Positions 10,064 to 21,743 of a DNA stretch of 64,000 nucleotides are shown in pieces. This stretch comes from Mesorhizobium sp. AR07 (GTDB lineage Bacteria > Pseudomonadota > Alphaproteobacteria > Rhizobiales > Rhizobiaceae), in NCBI RefSeq assembly GCF_024746815.1, contig NZ_CP080525.1:1488001-1552000 (forward strand), read 5' to 3'. A program made the position numbers and the translations under genes. How positions within the stretch are numbered: position 1 is the first letter of the stretch; each line of letters opens with the position of its first letter. Under the pieces are notes generated by a model that made no database searches, was not told where the DNA came from, and saw only the letters and a program-made list of their open reading frames with translations.

Positions 10064-10555
10064 TCAGCGGTACGGCGAGTCCAGCGTGATGTTCCGCGCC
10101 AGTTCGCGCTCCCACCGGTCGCCATTCGCCAACAGCTTATCCTTGTCGTAGTAGAGTTCCTCGCGCGTCTCCGTCGCGAACTCGAAATTCGGCCCCTCGA
10201 CGATGGCGTCGACCGGGCAGGCTTCCTGGCAGAAGCCGCAATAGATGCACTTCACCATATCGATATCGTAACGCACCGTGCGGCGCGTGCCGTCATTGCG
10301 GCGCGGGCCGGCCTCGATGGTGATGGCCTGCGCCGGGCAGATCGCCTCGCACAGCTTGCAGGCGATGCAGCGTTCCTCGCCATTGGGATAGCGGCGCAGC
10401 GCATGCTCGCCACGGAAGCGCGGGCTGGTCGGCCCCTTCTCGTGCGGATAGTTGATCGTCTCCTTCGGCGCGAAGAACTGGCGCATCGACAGGAAGAAGG
10501 CGCTGACGAAATCCTGCAACAGCAGCGATTTTGCGGCTTGGGACAGAGCGGACAT
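10064..10555 (-). CDS. nuoI: NADH-quinone oxidoreductase subunit I (two 4Fe-4S clusters)
   Basis: A 163-residue ferredoxin-like subunit with two 4Fe-4S motifs, [12 protein letters not shown] and [12 protein letters not shown], which carry clusters N6a and N6b between NuoG and NuoB. The start at 10555 ([12 protein letters not shown]) overlaps the nuoH stop by one base; a longer frame upstream only reads through nuoH. Length is typical for alphaproteobacterial NuoI. Confidence 0.97.
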   Translation of the reverse strand: MSALSQAAKSLLLQDFVSAFFLSMRQFFAPKETINYPHEKGPTSPRFRGEHALRRYPNGEERCIACKLCEAICPAQAITIEAGPRRNDGTRRTVRYDIDMVKCIYCGFCQEACPVDAIVEGPNFEFATETREELYYDKDKLLANGDRWERELARNITLDSPYR

Positions 10556-11598
10556 CACGCAAACCCCGTGATCTTGAGGAAGGCGGCGGTAGCGACCACC
10601 ATGAAAAGCGAGATCGGCAGGAACACCTTCCAGCCGAGCCGCATCAGCTGGTCGTAGCGATAGCGCGGCACGAAGGCCTTCACCATGGATATGCCGAAGA
10701 ACACGAAGCACACCTTCAGCACGAACCAGATGACGCCCGGCACCCAGGTGAACGGCGCGAAGTCGAAGGGCGGCAGCCAGCCGCCGAGGAACAGGATGGT
10801 GGCCAGCGCGCACATCAGCACGATGGCGACATATTCCCCGAGGAAGAACAGCAGGAACGGCGTCGACGAGTATTCGACCATATGGCCGGCGACCAGTTCC
10901 GATTCGGCTTCCACCAGGTCGAAGGGCGGCCGGTTCGTCTCGGCCAGCGCCGAGATGAAGAAGATGATGAACATCGGGAACAGCGACAGCCAGTTCCAGT
11001 CGAGGAAGGTGTTGGGCAGGCCAAGCCGCGTGCCAAGCCCGTCATGCTGCGACAGCACGATATCGGACAGATTGAGCGAGCCCGCGGTGAGCAGCACGGT
11101 GACGATGACGAAGCCGATCGAGACTTCGTAGGACACCATCTGCGCGGCCGAACGCAGCGCGCCGAGGAACGGATATTTCGAGTTGGACGCCCAGCCGCCC
11201 ATGATCACGCCATAGACCTCGAGCGAGGAGATGGCGAAGACATAGAGGATGCCGACATTGACGTTGGCGATCGCCCAGCCCTGGCTGACAGGAATGACCG
11301 CCCAGGCCGAGATCGCCAGCACCGCCGAGACCAGCGGCGCCAGCAGGAACACGCCCTTGTTGGCGCCGGACGGAATGATTGGTTCCTTGAAGACGAACTT
11401 CAAAAGGTCAGCGAAGGCCTGCAGCGTGCCCCAGGGGCCGACCACGTTCGGACCGCGGCGCAACTGCACCGCCGCCCAGATCTTGCGATCGGCGTAGAGG
11501 ATGTAGGCGACGAAGATCAAAAGCACGACGATCAGCACGACCGACTTCAACAGGATGATCAGCGCCGGCAGCACGTAGAAGGAGAAGAAAGTGTCCAT
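10555..11598 (-). CDS. nuoH: NADH-quinone oxidoreductase subunit H
   Basis: A 347-residue membrane subunit at the quinone-binding interface. It includes [21 protein letters not shown] and [17 protein letters not shown], with the acidic residues of the E-channel. I chose the ATG at 11598 ([10 protein letters not shown]), 2 bp after the nuoG stop, over an upstream frame that starts inside nuoG. Confidence 0.97.
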   Translation of the reverse strand: MDTFFSFYVLPALIILLKSVVLIVVLLIFVAYILYADRKIWAAVQLRRGPNVVGPWGTLQAFADLLKFVFKEPIIPSGANKGVFLLAPLVSAVLAISAWAVIPVSQGWAIANVNVGILYVFAISSLEVYGVIMGGWASNSKYPFLGALRSAAQMVSYEVSIGFVIVTVLLTAGSLNLSDIVLSQHDGLGTRLGLPNTFLDWNWLSLFPMFIIFFISALAETNRPPFDLVEAESELVAGHMVEYSSTPFLLFFLGEYVAIVLMCALATILFLGGWLPPFDFAPFTWVPGVIWFVLKVCFVFFGISMVKAFVPRYRYDQLMRLGWKVFLPISLFMVVATAAFLKITGFA

Positions 11599-11600
11599 GC

Positions 11601-13682
11601 TTATTCCGCCGCCTGCTTGAAGCCGCTCTTGGCCAGCGCCGAGCATTCCGCCATCACGGCCGACGCCCGCGCGATCGGGTTGGTCAGGTAGAAATCCGCG
11701 ACCGGCGAGGTGAAGGTACCCTTGTTCAGCCGCCCGCCGAGCTTCGCCACCTTGGCGATATCCTCGGCATTGCCGGCCGCGACCTGATCGATGCGGGCCA
11801 GATGCGGGTACTCGCCGTAGAGCTTCGCACGCAACTGCGGCAGCGAATCGAAGGGCAGTTTCTTGCCCAGAACATCCGACAGTGCCCTGAGAATCGCCCA
11901 GTCCTCGCGCGCGTCGCCTGGCGCGAAGCCGGCGCGGTTGGTCTGCTGCACACGGCCTTCCGTGTTGACGTAGGTGGCCGATTTCTCGGTGTAGGCTGCC
12001 GCCGGCAGGATGACATTGGCGCGATGCGCGCCCTGGTCGCCATGCGTGCCGATATAGACGACGAAGGCGCCGCCGGTCTTGGCCATGTCGATCTCGTCGG
12101 CGCCGAGCAGGAACAGCAGTTCCATTTCACCCAGCATGCCGGCGACGTTCTTGCCGCCTTCGCCCGGCACGAAGCCGAGATCGAGACCGCCGACGCGCCC
12201 AGCCGCATTGTGCAGCACGGCAAAACCGTTCCAGTCGGCGCGGGCAGCGTTGACCGCGGCGGCGAGTTTTGCTGCCTGGCCGAGGACAGCCGCGCCATCG
12301 GCGCGCGCCAACGCGCCCTGGCCGACGATGATGAGCGGGTGCGTCGCCTTCTTCAGCGTCTGGAAGAACTTGCCATTGCCGTCGGCCAAATCCTTGAGCG
12401 AATCCGGTCCGGCACCCAATTGTTCGTAGTCGTAGCGCGTGTCGCCGATATCGCCGATGACGCCGACCGGCAGATTGCCGATCCGCCAGCGCTTGCGGAT
12501 GCGGGTGTTGAGCACCGAGGCCTCGAAGCGCGGATTGGCGCCGATGATCAGCACCGCATCCGCCTGCTCGATGCCCTCGATGCTCGGGTTGAAGATATAA
12601 CTGGCACGGCCAAGCGCCGGATCGAGTGCGGCGCCATCCTGGCGGCAGTCGGTATTCTTCGAGCCGAGCGAAGCCATCAGCAGCTTCAGCGCATAGATTT
12701 CCTCGACCGCCGCGAGATCGCCTGATATGGCGCCGATCTTGTCCGGAGATGCCTTCGACGCCGCGTCCTTGATCGCGGCAAAAGCCTCGGCCCAGCTTGC
12801 CGGAACCAGACTGCCGTCCTTGCGCACATAGGGGCGATCAAGGCGCTGCGTGCGCAGACCGTCCCAGATGAAGCGGGTCTTGTCGGAAATCCACTCCTCG
12901 TTCACCTGCTCGTTGACGCGCGGCAGGATGCGCATCACTTCGCGGCCTCTGGAGTCGATGCGGATCGCCGAGCCGACGGCATCCATCACGTCGATGGATT
13001 CGGTCTTGGTCAGTTCCCACGGCCGCGCCTGGAAGGCGAACGGCTTCGAGGTCAGCGCGCCGACAGGGCAAAGGTCGATGACATTGCCCTGCAGCTCGGA
13101 GGTCATCGCCTGTTCGAGATAGGTGGTGATCTCGGCGTCCTCGCCACGGCCGATCAGGCCAAGCTCGGAAATGCCGGCGACTTCCGTGGTGAAGCGGACG
13201 CAGCGCGTGCAGTGGATGCAGCGGTTCATCACCGTCTTGACCAGCGGGCCGACATACTTGTCTTCGACCGCACGCTTGTTCTCGTGATAGCGCGAGGAAT
13301 CGACGCCGAAGGCCATTGCCTGGTCCTGCAGGTCGCACTCGCCGCCCTGGTCGCAGATCGGGCAATCCAGCGGGTGGTTGATGAGCAGGAACTCCATCAC
13401 GCCTTCCCGGGCCTTCTTGACCATCGGCGTGTTGGTGAAGATTTCCGGCGCCTCGCCATTCGGCCCGGGACGCAGATCGCGCACGTTCATGGCGCAGGAG
13501 GCCTGCGGCTTGGGCGGGCCGCCCTTCACCTCGATCAGGCACATACGGCAATTGCCGGCGATCGACAGCCGCTCATGGAAGCAGAAGCGCGGCACTTCCG
13601 CGCCAGCATCTTCCGCCGCCTGCAGCAGCGTGTAGTGGTCGGGTACAGTGATCTCTTTCCCGTCGACCTTGAGCTTTGCCAT
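11601..13682 (-). CDS. nuoG: NADH-quinone oxidoreductase subunit G
   Basis: A 693-residue peripheral-arm subunit. The N-terminal 2Fe-2S ferredoxin domain has [18 protein letters not shown]. It is followed by the His-Cys cluster region [19 protein letters not shown], a 4Fe-4S motif CIHCTRC, and a long molybdopterin-oxidoreductase-like domain without obvious catalytic function. The start ([10 protein letters not shown]) at 13682 is preferred to one ten codons upstream. The next gene upstream is the accessory HhH-module gene. Confidence 0.97.
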   Translation of the reverse strand: MAKLKVDGKEITVPDHYTLLQAAEDAGAEVPRFCFHERLSIAGNCRMCLIEVKGGPPKPQASCAMNVRDLRPGPNGEAPEIFTNTPMVKKAREGVMEFLLINHPLDCPICDQGGECDLQDQAMAFGVDSSRYHENKRAVEDKYVGPLVKTVMNRCIHCTRCVRFTTEVAGISELGLIGRGEDAEITTYLEQAMTSELQGNVIDLCPVGALTSKPFAFQARPWELTKTESIDVMDAVGSAIRIDSRGREVMRILPRVNEQVNEEWISDKTRFIWDGLRTQRLDRPYVRKDGSLVPASWAEAFAAIKDAASKASPDKIGAISGDLAAVEEIYALKLLMASLGSKNTDCRQDGAALDPALGRASYIFNPSIEGIEQADAVLIIGANPRFEASVLNTRIRKRWRIGNLPVGVIGDIGDTRYDYEQLGAGPDSLKDLADGNGKFFQTLKKATHPLIIVGQGALARADGAAVLGQAAKLAAAVNAARADWNGFAVLHNAAGRVGGLDLGFVPGEGGKNVAGMLGEMELLFLLGADEIDMAKTGGAFVVYIGTHGDQGAHRANVILPAAAYTEKSATYVNTEGRVQQTNRAGFAPGDAREDWAILRALSDVLGKKLPFDSLPQLRAKLYGEYPHLARIDQVAAGNAEDIAKVAKLGGRLNKGTFTSPVADFYLTNPIARASAVMAECSALAKSGFKQAAE

Positions 13683-13755
13683 TCGCCTCAAACCCCTGCG
13701 GATGTCCCGCAATCTCTTGTTCCGGGCGCTGTCGAAACCGCACCCGGCATTTCAT

Positions 13756-14451
13756 TCACTTCTTGACGGCGAGTGCCGCCGCCTGGGCAGTCCAATCGTC
13801 ACGGCCGATGCGGCCGGTGAGCGACAAATAGTCCTCGACCCAGGCGATCTCTTCCGGCGCCCACGCCGCGATCTGGGCATATGTCCAGATGCCGAGGCCG
13901 TTGAGAACCTTCTCCAGCTTCGGGCCGATGCCCGATATCGCCTTGAGGTCCGACGGCATCGCCGGCCGATCCATGGCCTTGGGCTGCCGGAAATCCTCAG
14001 GCAACAGCCCGGCCGGGACCACGCCCATTGCCGGATCCGCGTCGACGACCGGCGCTGCGTCGGCTGTTTCCCGGGCAACCACGTCGGTCACATCCTGAGC
14101 GAAGGACTGCGCTTCGGCGATCAAGGTCTTGGTCGCCGCTCGGGCCTTGGAAGCATTCTTTTCCGTCTCCGAGAAGAACTCGGCACGCGCCTCGAAATCG
14201 TCGATGATGGGCTGCAGCAGCCGCTGCGAGGCTTCGGCAGCTCCGGAGAACGCGCCCATCCAGACGCCGAAGGCATGGTTGGCGAGCCCGATGCCGAGCG
14301 CCGACATCGCCACCGCACCCGCCACAGGGTGCGCGAGAAGGTTGACGGCACTCACCATCTCCTTCGGCATCATCCTTGTCAGGTCCTGGTTCATCTTCTC
14401 GAGCTGGTCCAAATTGGGCATCAATGAGTAGGGTGTCGAATACGGCGCCAT
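13756..14451 (-). CDS. Complex I operon accessory protein with C-terminal helix-hairpin-helix module
   Basis: A 231-residue protein. The start at 14451 is fixed by a strong AGGAG site 7 nt upstream. The N-terminal half (residues about 5-110) is helical and mildly hydrophobic (NLLAHPVAGAVAMSALGIGLANHAFG) and resembles phasin-like or membrane-associated helices. The C-terminal 65 residues hold ISGIGPKLEKVLNGLGI, TYAQIAAW and LTGRIGRDDW, almost the same module that ends NuoE. The equivalent gene in S. meliloti lies at the same place between nuoF and nuoG. Function is unproven; a role in complex I assembly or stability is inferred from context. Confidence 0.8.
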   Translation of the reverse strand: MAPYSTPYSLMPNLDQLEKMNQDLTRMMPKEMVSAVNLLAHPVAGAVAMSALGIGLANHAFGVWMGAFSGAAEASQRLLQPIIDDFEARAEFFSETEKNASKARAATKTLIAEAQSFAQDVTDVVARETADAAPVVDADPAMGVVPAGLLPEDFRQPKAMDRPAMPSDLKAISGIGPKLEKVLNGLGIWTYAQIAAWAPEEIAWVEDYLSLTGRIGRDDWTAQAAALAVKK

Positions 14452-14531
14452 AGATATCTCCTGGTCGTTTCTTCGTTCGCCCGCCCCGGTTGTCTCAAAT
14501 CGGGCTCTTGCCCGTATTTCAATCGTTCTCT

Positions 14532-15836
<1,305 letters not shown>

Positions 15837-15846
15837 TTTTCGTCCC

Positions 15847-17133
15847 TCAGACCGGCTTCTTGCCGAAGATGCGGATGTATTCGGCGACACCGCCCTTGGC
15901 GAGCGCCTTGGCCTGCTTGACCCAGTCGTCGCGATCGATGCGGCCATGGAAGGAGAGATAGCCGTCCACCCATTCGCGCTCGGCCTTCTTCCACGAAGCG
16001 ACCTGCGCGAAGGTGAAAATGCCAAGCGAATGCAGGATGCCTTCGATCTTCGGGCCGACGCCGGAGATCAGCTTGAGATCGTCGACCAGCGCCGGCCTGT
16101 CGATGCCGGCCGGGCGATTCCTGTCCTCGAGCGAGGGCTTTGCCGGCCTGGCCTCGGCCTCCGGCGCCTTGAAGGCGGTTGCCGGCTCGGCCTTGGTCTT
16201 CGGACCATTGCGTTGCTTGGAAACCTGTTCGACCTCGGGGGCTGCCTTGTTGGCATTGGCGGCCGAATGCAACGGCGCCGAGACGCTCGCCGCCTTTTCC
16301 GCCGCCGGCGCGACCTTGGCGGCCGAAGGCGTCTTCAAGGCCGGGCTGGTTTCAGGCGCGTCGGTCTTCGGCTTGCCGGCGTTGGACGGTGCAACAGGAG
16401 CGGCCGGTGCTGGTGCTGCCGGGGCGGTTGCGACCGGCGCGGCGGCGGCAGCCGGCGCCGCAGCGTGGGCGGCCTTGGTCGCCGCCTTGGCTTCCCTGTC
16501 GCGCGTGCTCTTGAGAATTGCCTTTTCGCTGGTCAGCGTCGTCAGCCCGGTGATCGGCTCCGACCCCGTGCGGCCATCCTGCGGTCCAGGCGCCACCGAG
16601 GCGCCCTTGCCGGCCTCATAGAGATCGATGATTTCGCCAAGCCGCTCCGGCGTCAGATCCTCGAACGTGTCCTTGAAGATCATCACCATCGGTGCGTTGA
16701 CGCAGGCGCCAAGGCATTCGACCTCTTCCCACGACAAGGTGCCCTTGGCGTTGGTGTGGAACTGGTCGTGATGGATTTTTGAACGGCACACATCCATCAG
16801 CGCTTCCGAGCCGCGCAGCATGCAGGGCGTGGTGCCGCAGACCTGGATGTGGGCGCGCGTACCGACCGGGCTCAACTGGTATTGCGTGTAGAAGGTCGCG
16901 ACCTCGAGCCCGCGGATACGCGGCATGCCGAGCATATCGGAAATCGTCTCGATGGCCGCCTTCGTCACCCAGCCTTCCTGCTCCTGCGCCAGCATCAGCA
17001 GCGGGATGATCGCCGACTGTTCGCGGCCCTTCGGGTATTTCTTGATCCATTGCTTCGCCGCCGCCGCATTCGCCCGGTTGAAGGCGAAGGCTGCTGGCTG
17101 GACGCTGGCTTCTGCGAGACGGCGGACTGACAT
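15847..17133 (-). CDS. nuoE: NADH-quinone oxidoreductase subunit E with long C-terminal extension
   Basis: A 428-residue protein, about twice the usual NuoE length. Residues 1-200 are the thioredoxin-like 2Fe-2S subunit with [10 protein letters not shown] and [11 protein letters not shown] as cluster ligands. A low-complexity Ala/Pro/Lys linker follows (about 205-345, with runs such as [20 protein letters not shown]). The end, about residues 348-415, is a helix-hairpin-helix-like module ([26 protein letters not shown]), also found in the gene between nuoF and nuoG. Extensions of this kind occur in rhizobial NuoE; what the module binds is unknown. Confidence 0.96.
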   Translation of the reverse strand: MSVRRLAEASVQPAAFAFNRANAAAAKQWIKKYPKGREQSAIIPLLMLAQEQEGWVTKAAIETISDMLGMPRIRGLEVATFYTQYQLSPVGTRAHIQVCGTTPCMLRGSEALMDVCRSKIHHDQFHTNAKGTLSWEEVECLGACVNAPMVMIFKDTFEDLTPERLGEIIDLYEAGKGASVAPGPQDGRTGSEPITGLTTLTSEKAILKSTRDREAKAATKAAHAAAPAAAAAPVATAPAAPAPAAPVAPSNAGKPKTDAPETSPALKTPSAAKVAPAAEKAASVSAPLHSAANANKAAPEVEQVSKQRNGPKTKAEPATAFKAPEAEARPAKPSLEDRNRPAGIDRPALVDDLKLISGVGPKIEGILHSLGIFTFAQVASWKKAEREWVDGYLSFHGRIDRDDWVKQAKALAKGGVAEYIRIFGKKPV

Positions 17134-18324
17134 TTAGCGATCGACCTCACCAAACACGATGTCGAGGGAGCCGAGAACGGCGGTGACGTCGGCCAGCATG
17201 TGGCCACGGCAGAGGAAATCCATGGCCTGCAAATGCGCGAAACCGGGTGCGCGCAGCTTGCAGCGATAGGGCTTGTTGGAGCCGTCCGAGACCAGATAGA
17301 CGCCGAATTCGCCTTTCGGCGCCTCGACGGCCGCATAGACCTCGCCGGCCGGCACGCGGTAGCCCTCGGTGTAGAGCTTGAAGTGATGGATCAGGGCTTC
17401 CATCGAGCGCTTCATCGCCTGGCGCTTCGGCGGCACCACTTTGCCGTCGAGGTTCGACACCGGGCCGGTGCTCTCCTTGCCGAGCAGGAGATCGACGCAC
17501 TGGCGCATGATCCTGGCCGACTGGCGCATTTCTTCCATGCGCACGAGATAGCGGTCGAAACAGTCGCCGTTCTTGCCGATCGGAATGTCGAAATCCATTT
17601 CCGAATAGCATTCATAGGGCTGCGATTTGCGCAAATCCCAGGGGGCGCCGGAGCCGCGCACCATGACGCCGGAAAAGCCCCAGGCCCAGGCGTCGGCCAG
17701 CGAAACGATGCCGATATCGACATTGCGCTGCTTGAAGATGCGATTTCCCGTCAAAAGCGCGTCGAGATCGTCGATCGACTTCAGGAACGGGTCGATCCAC
17801 TTGCCGATGTCCTCGACCAGCTTCTGCGGCAGGTCCTGGTGCACGCCGCCGGGCCGGAAATAGGCCGCATGCATGCGCGAGCCCGAGGCACGCTCATAGA
17901 ACACCATCAGCTTTTCGCGCTCGACGAAGCCCCACAGCGGCGGCGTCAGCGCACCGACGTCCATCGCCTGCGTCGTCACATTGAGGATGTGCGACATGAT
18001 GCGGCCGATTTCGCAGTAGAGCACGCGGATCAGCTGGCCGCGCTTCGGCACTTCGATGCCGAGCAGGCGCTCGGCGGCAAGCGCGAAGGCATGCTCCTGG
18101 TTCATTGGCGCGCAATAGTCGAGCCGGTCGAGATAGGGCACCGCCTGCAGATAGGTTTTTGCCTCGATCAGCTTTTCCGTGCCGCGATGCAAAAGCCCGA
18201 TATGCGGATCGACGCGGTCGACGACTTCGCCGTCCAGCTCGAGAACCAACCTCAGAACACCATGCGCCGCAGGGTGTTGAGGTCCAAAGTTGATGTTGAA
18301 ATTGCGGACGGAGGTCTCAGCCAT
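17134..18324 (-). CDS. nuoD: NADH-quinone oxidoreductase subunit D
   Basis: A 396-residue 49-kDa-type subunit that forms the quinone-reduction chamber with NuoB. It begins with the typical [23 protein letters not shown], containing the quinone-site His pair, and continues with [12 protein letters not shown] and [17 protein letters not shown]. It is separate from nuoC, as is usual in alphaproteobacteria and unlike the nuoCD fusion of E. coli. The stop directly abuts the nuoE start. Confidence 0.98.
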   Translation of the reverse strand: MAETSVRNFNINFGPQHPAAHGVLRLVLELDGEVVDRVDPHIGLLHRGTEKLIEAKTYLQAVPYLDRLDYCAPMNQEHAFALAAERLLGIEVPKRGQLIRVLYCEIGRIMSHILNVTTQAMDVGALTPPLWGFVEREKLMVFYERASGSRMHAAYFRPGGVHQDLPQKLVEDIGKWIDPFLKSIDDLDALLTGNRIFKQRNVDIGIVSLADAWAWGFSGVMVRGSGAPWDLRKSQPYECYSEMDFDIPIGKNGDCFDRYLVRMEEMRQSARIMRQCVDLLLGKESTGPVSNLDGKVVPPKRQAMKRSMEALIHHFKLYTEGYRVPAGEVYAAVEAPKGEFGVYLVSDGSNKPYRCKLRAPGFAHLQAMDFLCRGHMLADVTAVLGSLDIVFGEVDR

Positions 18325-18333
18325 TCTGGCGCC

Positions 18334-18939
18334 TCAATTCGTCTTGGCTTTTTCGTCCCCGGGCAGCACGTAGTCGGTGCCTTCCCAAGGGGAAAGAAAA
18401 TCGAAATTGCGGAATTCCTGCTTCAATTCCACTGGCTCATAGATGACGCGCTTGGCCTCGTCGTCGTAACGCACCTCGACGAAGCCGGTCAGCGGGAAAT
18501 CCTTGCGCAGCGGGTGGCCTTCGAAACCGTAATCGGTCAGCAGGCGGCGCAGGTCGGGATGGCCGGAGAACAGCACGCCATAGAGATCGTAGGTCTCACG
18601 CTCGAACCAGTCGGCGCCGGGAAATACGCCGGTGATCGACGGCACCATCGTTTCCTCGTCGGCCTGAACCTTGACGCGGATGCGCACATTCTGCTTCGGC
18701 GACAACAGATGATAGACGACGTCGAATCGCTTGGCCCGCGACGGATAGTCGGCGCCGCAGACATCGATGATCGAGATGAACTGGCAGCGCGCATCGTCGC
18801 GCAGGAAGGTCACCACTTCGACCAGGTCGCGCGGCTCGACATGGATGGTCAACTCGCCATAGGCGATCGCCGCGTCATTGACGCGGCCAATCAGCTTCTC
18901 GCCCAGATAGGTCGACAGTTCACTCAGGGATGCGGTCAT
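18334..18939 (-). CDS. nuoC: NADH-quinone oxidoreductase subunit C
   Basis: A 201-residue 30-kDa-type subunit with the signature [20 protein letters not shown] followed by [17 protein letters not shown]. It sits on the peripheral arm next to NuoD. The start at 18939 (MTASLSELS) lies 4 bp after nuoB; an upstream in-frame start at 19110 would lie inside nuoB and is rejected. Confidence 0.97.
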   Translation of the reverse strand: MTASLSELSTYLGEKLIGRVNDAAIAYGELTIHVEPRDLVEVVTFLRDDARCQFISIIDVCGADYPSRAKRFDVVYHLLSPKQNVRIRVKVQADEETMVPSITGVFPGADWFERETYDLYGVLFSGHPDLRRLLTDYGFEGHPLRKDFPLTGFVEVRYDDEAKRVIYEPVELKQEFRNFDFLSPWEGTDYVLPGDEKAKTN

Positions 18940-18943
18940 GGAT

Positions 18944-19525
18944 TTACCGTTCGATCGTGCCGGTGCGGCGGATCTTCTTCTGCAACAGAAGAATGCCGTA
19001 AAGCAGCGCTTCGGCGCTCGGCGGGCAGCCGGGCACATAGATATCGACCGGCACGATGCGGTCGCAGCCGCGCACCACCGAATAGGAATAGTGGTAGTAG
19101 CCGCCGCCATTGGCGCAGGAACCCATCGAGATGACGTAGCGCGGCTCCGGCATCTGGTCGTAGACCTTGCGCAGCGCCGGCGCCATCTTGTTGGTCAGCG
19201 TGCCGGCGACGATCATGATGTCGGATTGGCGCGGAGACGCGCGCGGCGCGACACCAAACCTCTCCGAGTCATAGCGCGGCATCGAGGTATGGATCATCTC
19301 GACCGCGCAGCAGGCGAGACCGAACGTCATGAACATCAGCGAACCGCTGCGCGCCCAGGTGATCAGCGCTTCCGTCGAGGTGACGAGAAAGCCCTTGTCG
19401 GCCAGCTCGTTGTTGATCTCGAGGAAGAACGGATCGTCCTCCCCCACCGGCCTGCCGGTGTTGGGATCGATCAGGCCCTTGGGCTTCGGCGCGACGAGCG
19501 TGCCGGAACTGTCGTTCAATCCCAT
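18944..19525 (-). CDS. nuoB: NADH-quinone oxidoreductase subunit B (cluster N2)
   Basis: A 193-residue subunit. Ligands of the terminal 4Fe-4S cluster N2 are visible as the adjacent cysteines in GLACCAVEM, the Cys in GSCANGGG and the Cys in [11 protein letters not shown]. The start at 19525 (MGLNDSSG) overlaps the end of nuoA by 10 bp. A start seven codons further upstream is possible but less family-like. Confidence 0.97.
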   Translation of the reverse strand: MGLNDSSGTLVAPKPKGLIDPNTGRPVGEDDPFFLEINNELADKGFLVTSTEALITWARSGSLMFMTFGLACCAVEMIHTSMPRYDSERFGVAPRASPRQSDIMIVAGTLTNKMAPALRKVYDQMPEPRYVISMGSCANGGGYYHYSYSVVRGCDRIVPVDIYVPGCPPSAEALLYGILLLQKKIRRTGTIER

Positions 19526-19881
19526 TCCAGCGCTCCTTTTTTCCATTCATAGGCAAAGCCGATGGTCAGCACCGCCAGGAAGACCATCATCGACCAGAAG
19601 CCGAGCATGCCGATCTTCGAGAACGACACCGCCCACGGAAACAGGAAGGCCACCTCCAGATCGAAGATGATGAACAGGATCGACACCAGGTAGAACCGGA
19701 TGTCGAATTTCATGCGGGCGTCGTCGAACGAGTTGAAACCGCACTCGTAGGCGGAAAGCTTTTCGGGATCGGGATTGCGATAGGCGACCAAGAAGGGGGC
19801 GGCCAGCAGTGCCAGTCCGACGACCAGCGCCACGCCGATAAACAGGACGATGGGCAGGTATGAACCTAGAAGTGCGTTCAT
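19516..19881 (-). CDS. nuoA: NADH-quinone oxidoreductase subunit A
   Basis: A 121-residue, three-helix membrane subunit and the first gene of the complex I operon. The conserved loop [24 protein letters not shown] contains the cysteine near the quinone site, split here as YECGF and [20 protein letters not shown] ribosome site precedes the ATG. The operon promoter must lie in the 387-bp region upstream. Confidence 0.97.
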   Translation of the reverse strand: MNALLGSYLPIVLFIGVALVVGLALLAAPFLVAYRNPDPEKLSAYECGFNSFDDARMKFDIRFYLVSILFIIFDLEVAFLFPWAVSFSKIGMLGFWSMMVFLAVLTIGFAYEWKKGALEWD

Positions 19882-20268
19882 GCTCGGCTTTCCGTTGGCG
19901 CCAATCCACTTTGATTACAGCACCGGACCCTAATGCGGAAGCGTGACAGTTTAACCGCTGAACCGTTTTAAGGGCCTATGCTGCAACGCGGCGAGGGTTA
20001 GCGCAGCACTTCCAGCGAAGCAAGTCAAACCTTGTTCAAAACACTGACCTGGACGGCATATCCGGAGAAACTGGTCTCATCCGCTCCTGTTTGATTTCCT
20101 TCACATTTTACTCCACTTTTCTCTCCTGACATGGTTGCCGCCAAAACCCTGCTAGCATGGAGCGGAATCACCATGCAGGTACCGCAAAAGTGATCTCGGT
20201 TTACGGCGGGAACCTGCGCGGACAAAGAAGCCAAACCTCGGTCAAATCATCCTAAGAGTGACAACGGC
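19882..20268. other. Divergent intergenic region between nuoA and the YcaQ-like gene
   Basis: The region holds no coding frame that I can support. It must contain the nuo promoter (minus strand) and the promoter of the plus-strand gene. On the minus strand TTGACT (near 20025-20030) could be a -35 box, but no good -10 follows at 16-18 bp, so I make no firm promoter call. The base composition is more AT-rich around 20085-20125. Confidence 0.5.
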
Positions 20269-21468
20269 ATGAAGGAAAAGATCTCGCTCCCCATGGCCCG
20301 GCACATCGCGCTCGCCGCCCAGGGGTTTCTGGATCCCCGCCCCGCAGGTACGCCCGACCGCCGCCATTTTGCCCGGGTGCTTTCCCGCACAGGCCTGCTG
20401 CAGATCGATTCCGTCAGCGCTGTGGTGCGAGCGCATTACATGCCGCTCTATTCGCGCCTTGGCCCCTACCCCCTTGCTTTGCTCGACAATGCCGCCGTGA
20501 CGCGCAAGCGCACGGTGTTCGAATACTGGGCGCACGAAGCCTCTTTCCTGCCGGTCGAGACCTACCCGCTGATGCGCTGGCGCATGCAGCGGGCCGAGCG
20601 CGGTGACGAAATGTATCTCGGCCTCGCCAAATGGGGCCGCGAACACGCCGGCTACATCGAAGATATTTATCGCGCGGTGGTCGAGCGCGGTCCGATCGCC
20701 GCTTCGGCGCTCGAAGGCCAGAAAGGCTCCGGCGGCTGGTGGGGCTGGAGCCATGCCAAGCACGCCTTCGAATGGCTATTCTGGGCCGGGCGCATTACCA
20801 CGGCGCATCGTCGTGGTTTCGAGCGGTTCTATGATCTGCCCGAACGCGTGCTGCCGCAGGCGATCCTCGACTTGGCCGTACCGGCCGCCGAGGACGCGCA
20901 CCGCGAATTGCTGCGCATTTCAGCCCGCGCCCATGGCATCGCGACATCAGCCGATTTGCGCGACTATTTCCGCCTGTCACCCGCCGACATGAAGGGCCCG
21001 CTGGAGGAACTGGTTGAAACAGGCGAGCTGCTGCCGGTGCGCGTCGAGGGCTGGGACAAGCCGGCTTACCTTCACAAGGACGCGCGCCTGCCAAGAAAAA
21101 TCGAAGCCCGTGCCCTGCTGGCGCCGTTCGATCCGGTCGTCTTCGAACGATCGCGCACCGAGCGGCTGTTCGATTTCCACTATCGCATCGAGATCTACAC
21201 CCCGGCCGACAAGCGCCAGTACGGCTACTACGTCCTGCCCTTCCTGCTCGGTGACAGGATCGTGGCACGCGTCGACCTCAAGGCCGACCGCCCCGCCAGT
21301 GTCCTGCGCGTCCATGCCGCCTATGCGGAGCCCGGCGCGCCATCCGAGACCGCCGCTCAGCTCTTCGAAGAACTGAAGTCGATGCAGGGATGGCTGGGGC
21401 TCGAACGCATCGAGGTGACGCCGGCTGGTGATTTGGGGCCGGCGCTGGCCGACATAGCGGTGTCGTAA
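20269..21468 (+). CDS. YcaQ/AlkX-type DNA glycosylase (winged-helix, HTH_42 family)
   Basis: A 399-residue soluble protein of the winged-helix DNA glycosylase family. In this family a Gln-x-Asp motif is catalytic; here LLQIDSV lies near residue 45, followed by family motifs RAHYMPLYSRLGPY and FEYWAHEASFLP. Characterised members (E. coli YcaQ, Streptomyces AlkZ) unhook interstrand crosslinks or remove bulky alkyl adducts. Nearby genes give no further hint. Its promoter shares the 387-bp intergenic region with nuoA. The ATG at 20269 follows no strong ribosome site. Confidence 0.85.
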   Translation: MKEKISLPMARHIALAAQGFLDPRPAGTPDRRHFARVLSRTGLLQIDSVSAVVRAHYMPLYSRLGPYPLALLDNAAVTRKRTVFEYWAHEASFLPVETYPLMRWRMQRAERGDEMYLGLAKWGREHAGYIEDIYRAVVERGPIAASALEGQKGSGGWWGWSHAKHAFEWLFWAGRITTAHRRGFERFYDLPERVLPQAILDLAVPAAEDAHRELLRISARAHGIATSADLRDYFRLSPADMKGPLEELVETGELLPVRVEGWDKPAYLHKDARLPRKIEARALLAPFDPVVFERSRTERLFDFHYRIEIYTPADKRQYGYYVLPFLLGDRIVARVDLKADRPASVLRVHAAYAEPGAPSETAAQLFEELKSMQGWLGLERIEVTPAGDLGPALADIAVS

Positions 21469-21475
21469 GCTCGCG

Positions 21476-21504
21476 TTGACACCACTGCCCGCAAAAGCCT
21501 AAAT
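21476..21504 (+). promoter_or_regulatory. Sigma-70 promoter of the cobalamin operon
   Basis: A perfect -35 TTGACA (21476-21481) is followed by a 17-bp spacer and a -10 CTAAAT (21499-21504). Predicted initiation about 7 bp later coincides with the first base of the riboswitch P1 stem (21511), which supports the assignment. Confidence 0.8.
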
Positions 21505-21510
21505 CCAACC

Positions 21511-21693
21511 CAGACGGTCTCTTCTCTTCAACGAGAGGAGCCAAGAGGGAATGCGGTGCGAGATGAAAAATCTCAAATCCGCAGCTGTCCCCGCAACTGT
21601 AAGCGAAGAGCCAAGGCCGAAAGCCACTGGGATGTCCCCGGGAAGGCGGCTACCCAAGGCGATGACCCGCGAGCCAGGAGACCTGCCGTCTGC
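21511..21693 (+). promoter_or_regulatory. Cobalamin (B12) riboswitch
   Basis: The leader carries the conserved core of the AdoCbl riboswitch. The B12 box AGCCACTGGGA is at about 21622-21632, with GAGCCAGGAGACCTGCC (21671-21687) and the upstream GGGAATGCGGTG and CCCGCAACTGTA segments. The outer P1 stem pairs CAGACGG (21511-21517) with CCGTCTG (21687-21693). When adenosylcobalamin binds, expression of the following cob genes should fall. The element sits between a strong promoter and the DUF1636-cobW-cobN genes. Confidence 0.96.
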
Positions 21694-21710
21694 GACTGTA
21701 GAATCCGATC

Positions 21711-21735
21711 GCCCGGCGGGTTTCCGGGCAAGGAG
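21711..21735 (+). promoter_or_regulatory. Hairpin abutting the ribosome-binding site, likely riboswitch expression platform
   Basis: A GCCCGG/CCGGGC stem (21711-21716 and 21724-21729) ends directly against a strong Shine-Dalgarno AAGGAG (21730-21735), which is 8 nt before a TTG start codon at 21744. The position just after the riboswitch aptamer suggests that alternative folding controls ribosome access. There is a short T run (21741-21745), but the stem is not directly followed by it, so translational control seems more likely than termination. Confidence 0.55.
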
Positions 21736-21743
21736 CCCGATTT

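Noticed and set aside
16180..16500. Low-complexity GC-rich stretch that looked like a possible insertion in nuoE
   Set aside because: It is the Ala/Pro/Lys linker of the extended NuoE; the frame is intact, arms are not palindromic and such linkers are usual in rhizobial NuoE.
19990..20060. Possible nuo promoter with TTGACT on the minus strand
   Set aside because: No acceptable -10 box at 16-18 bp; left as unassigned rather than called.
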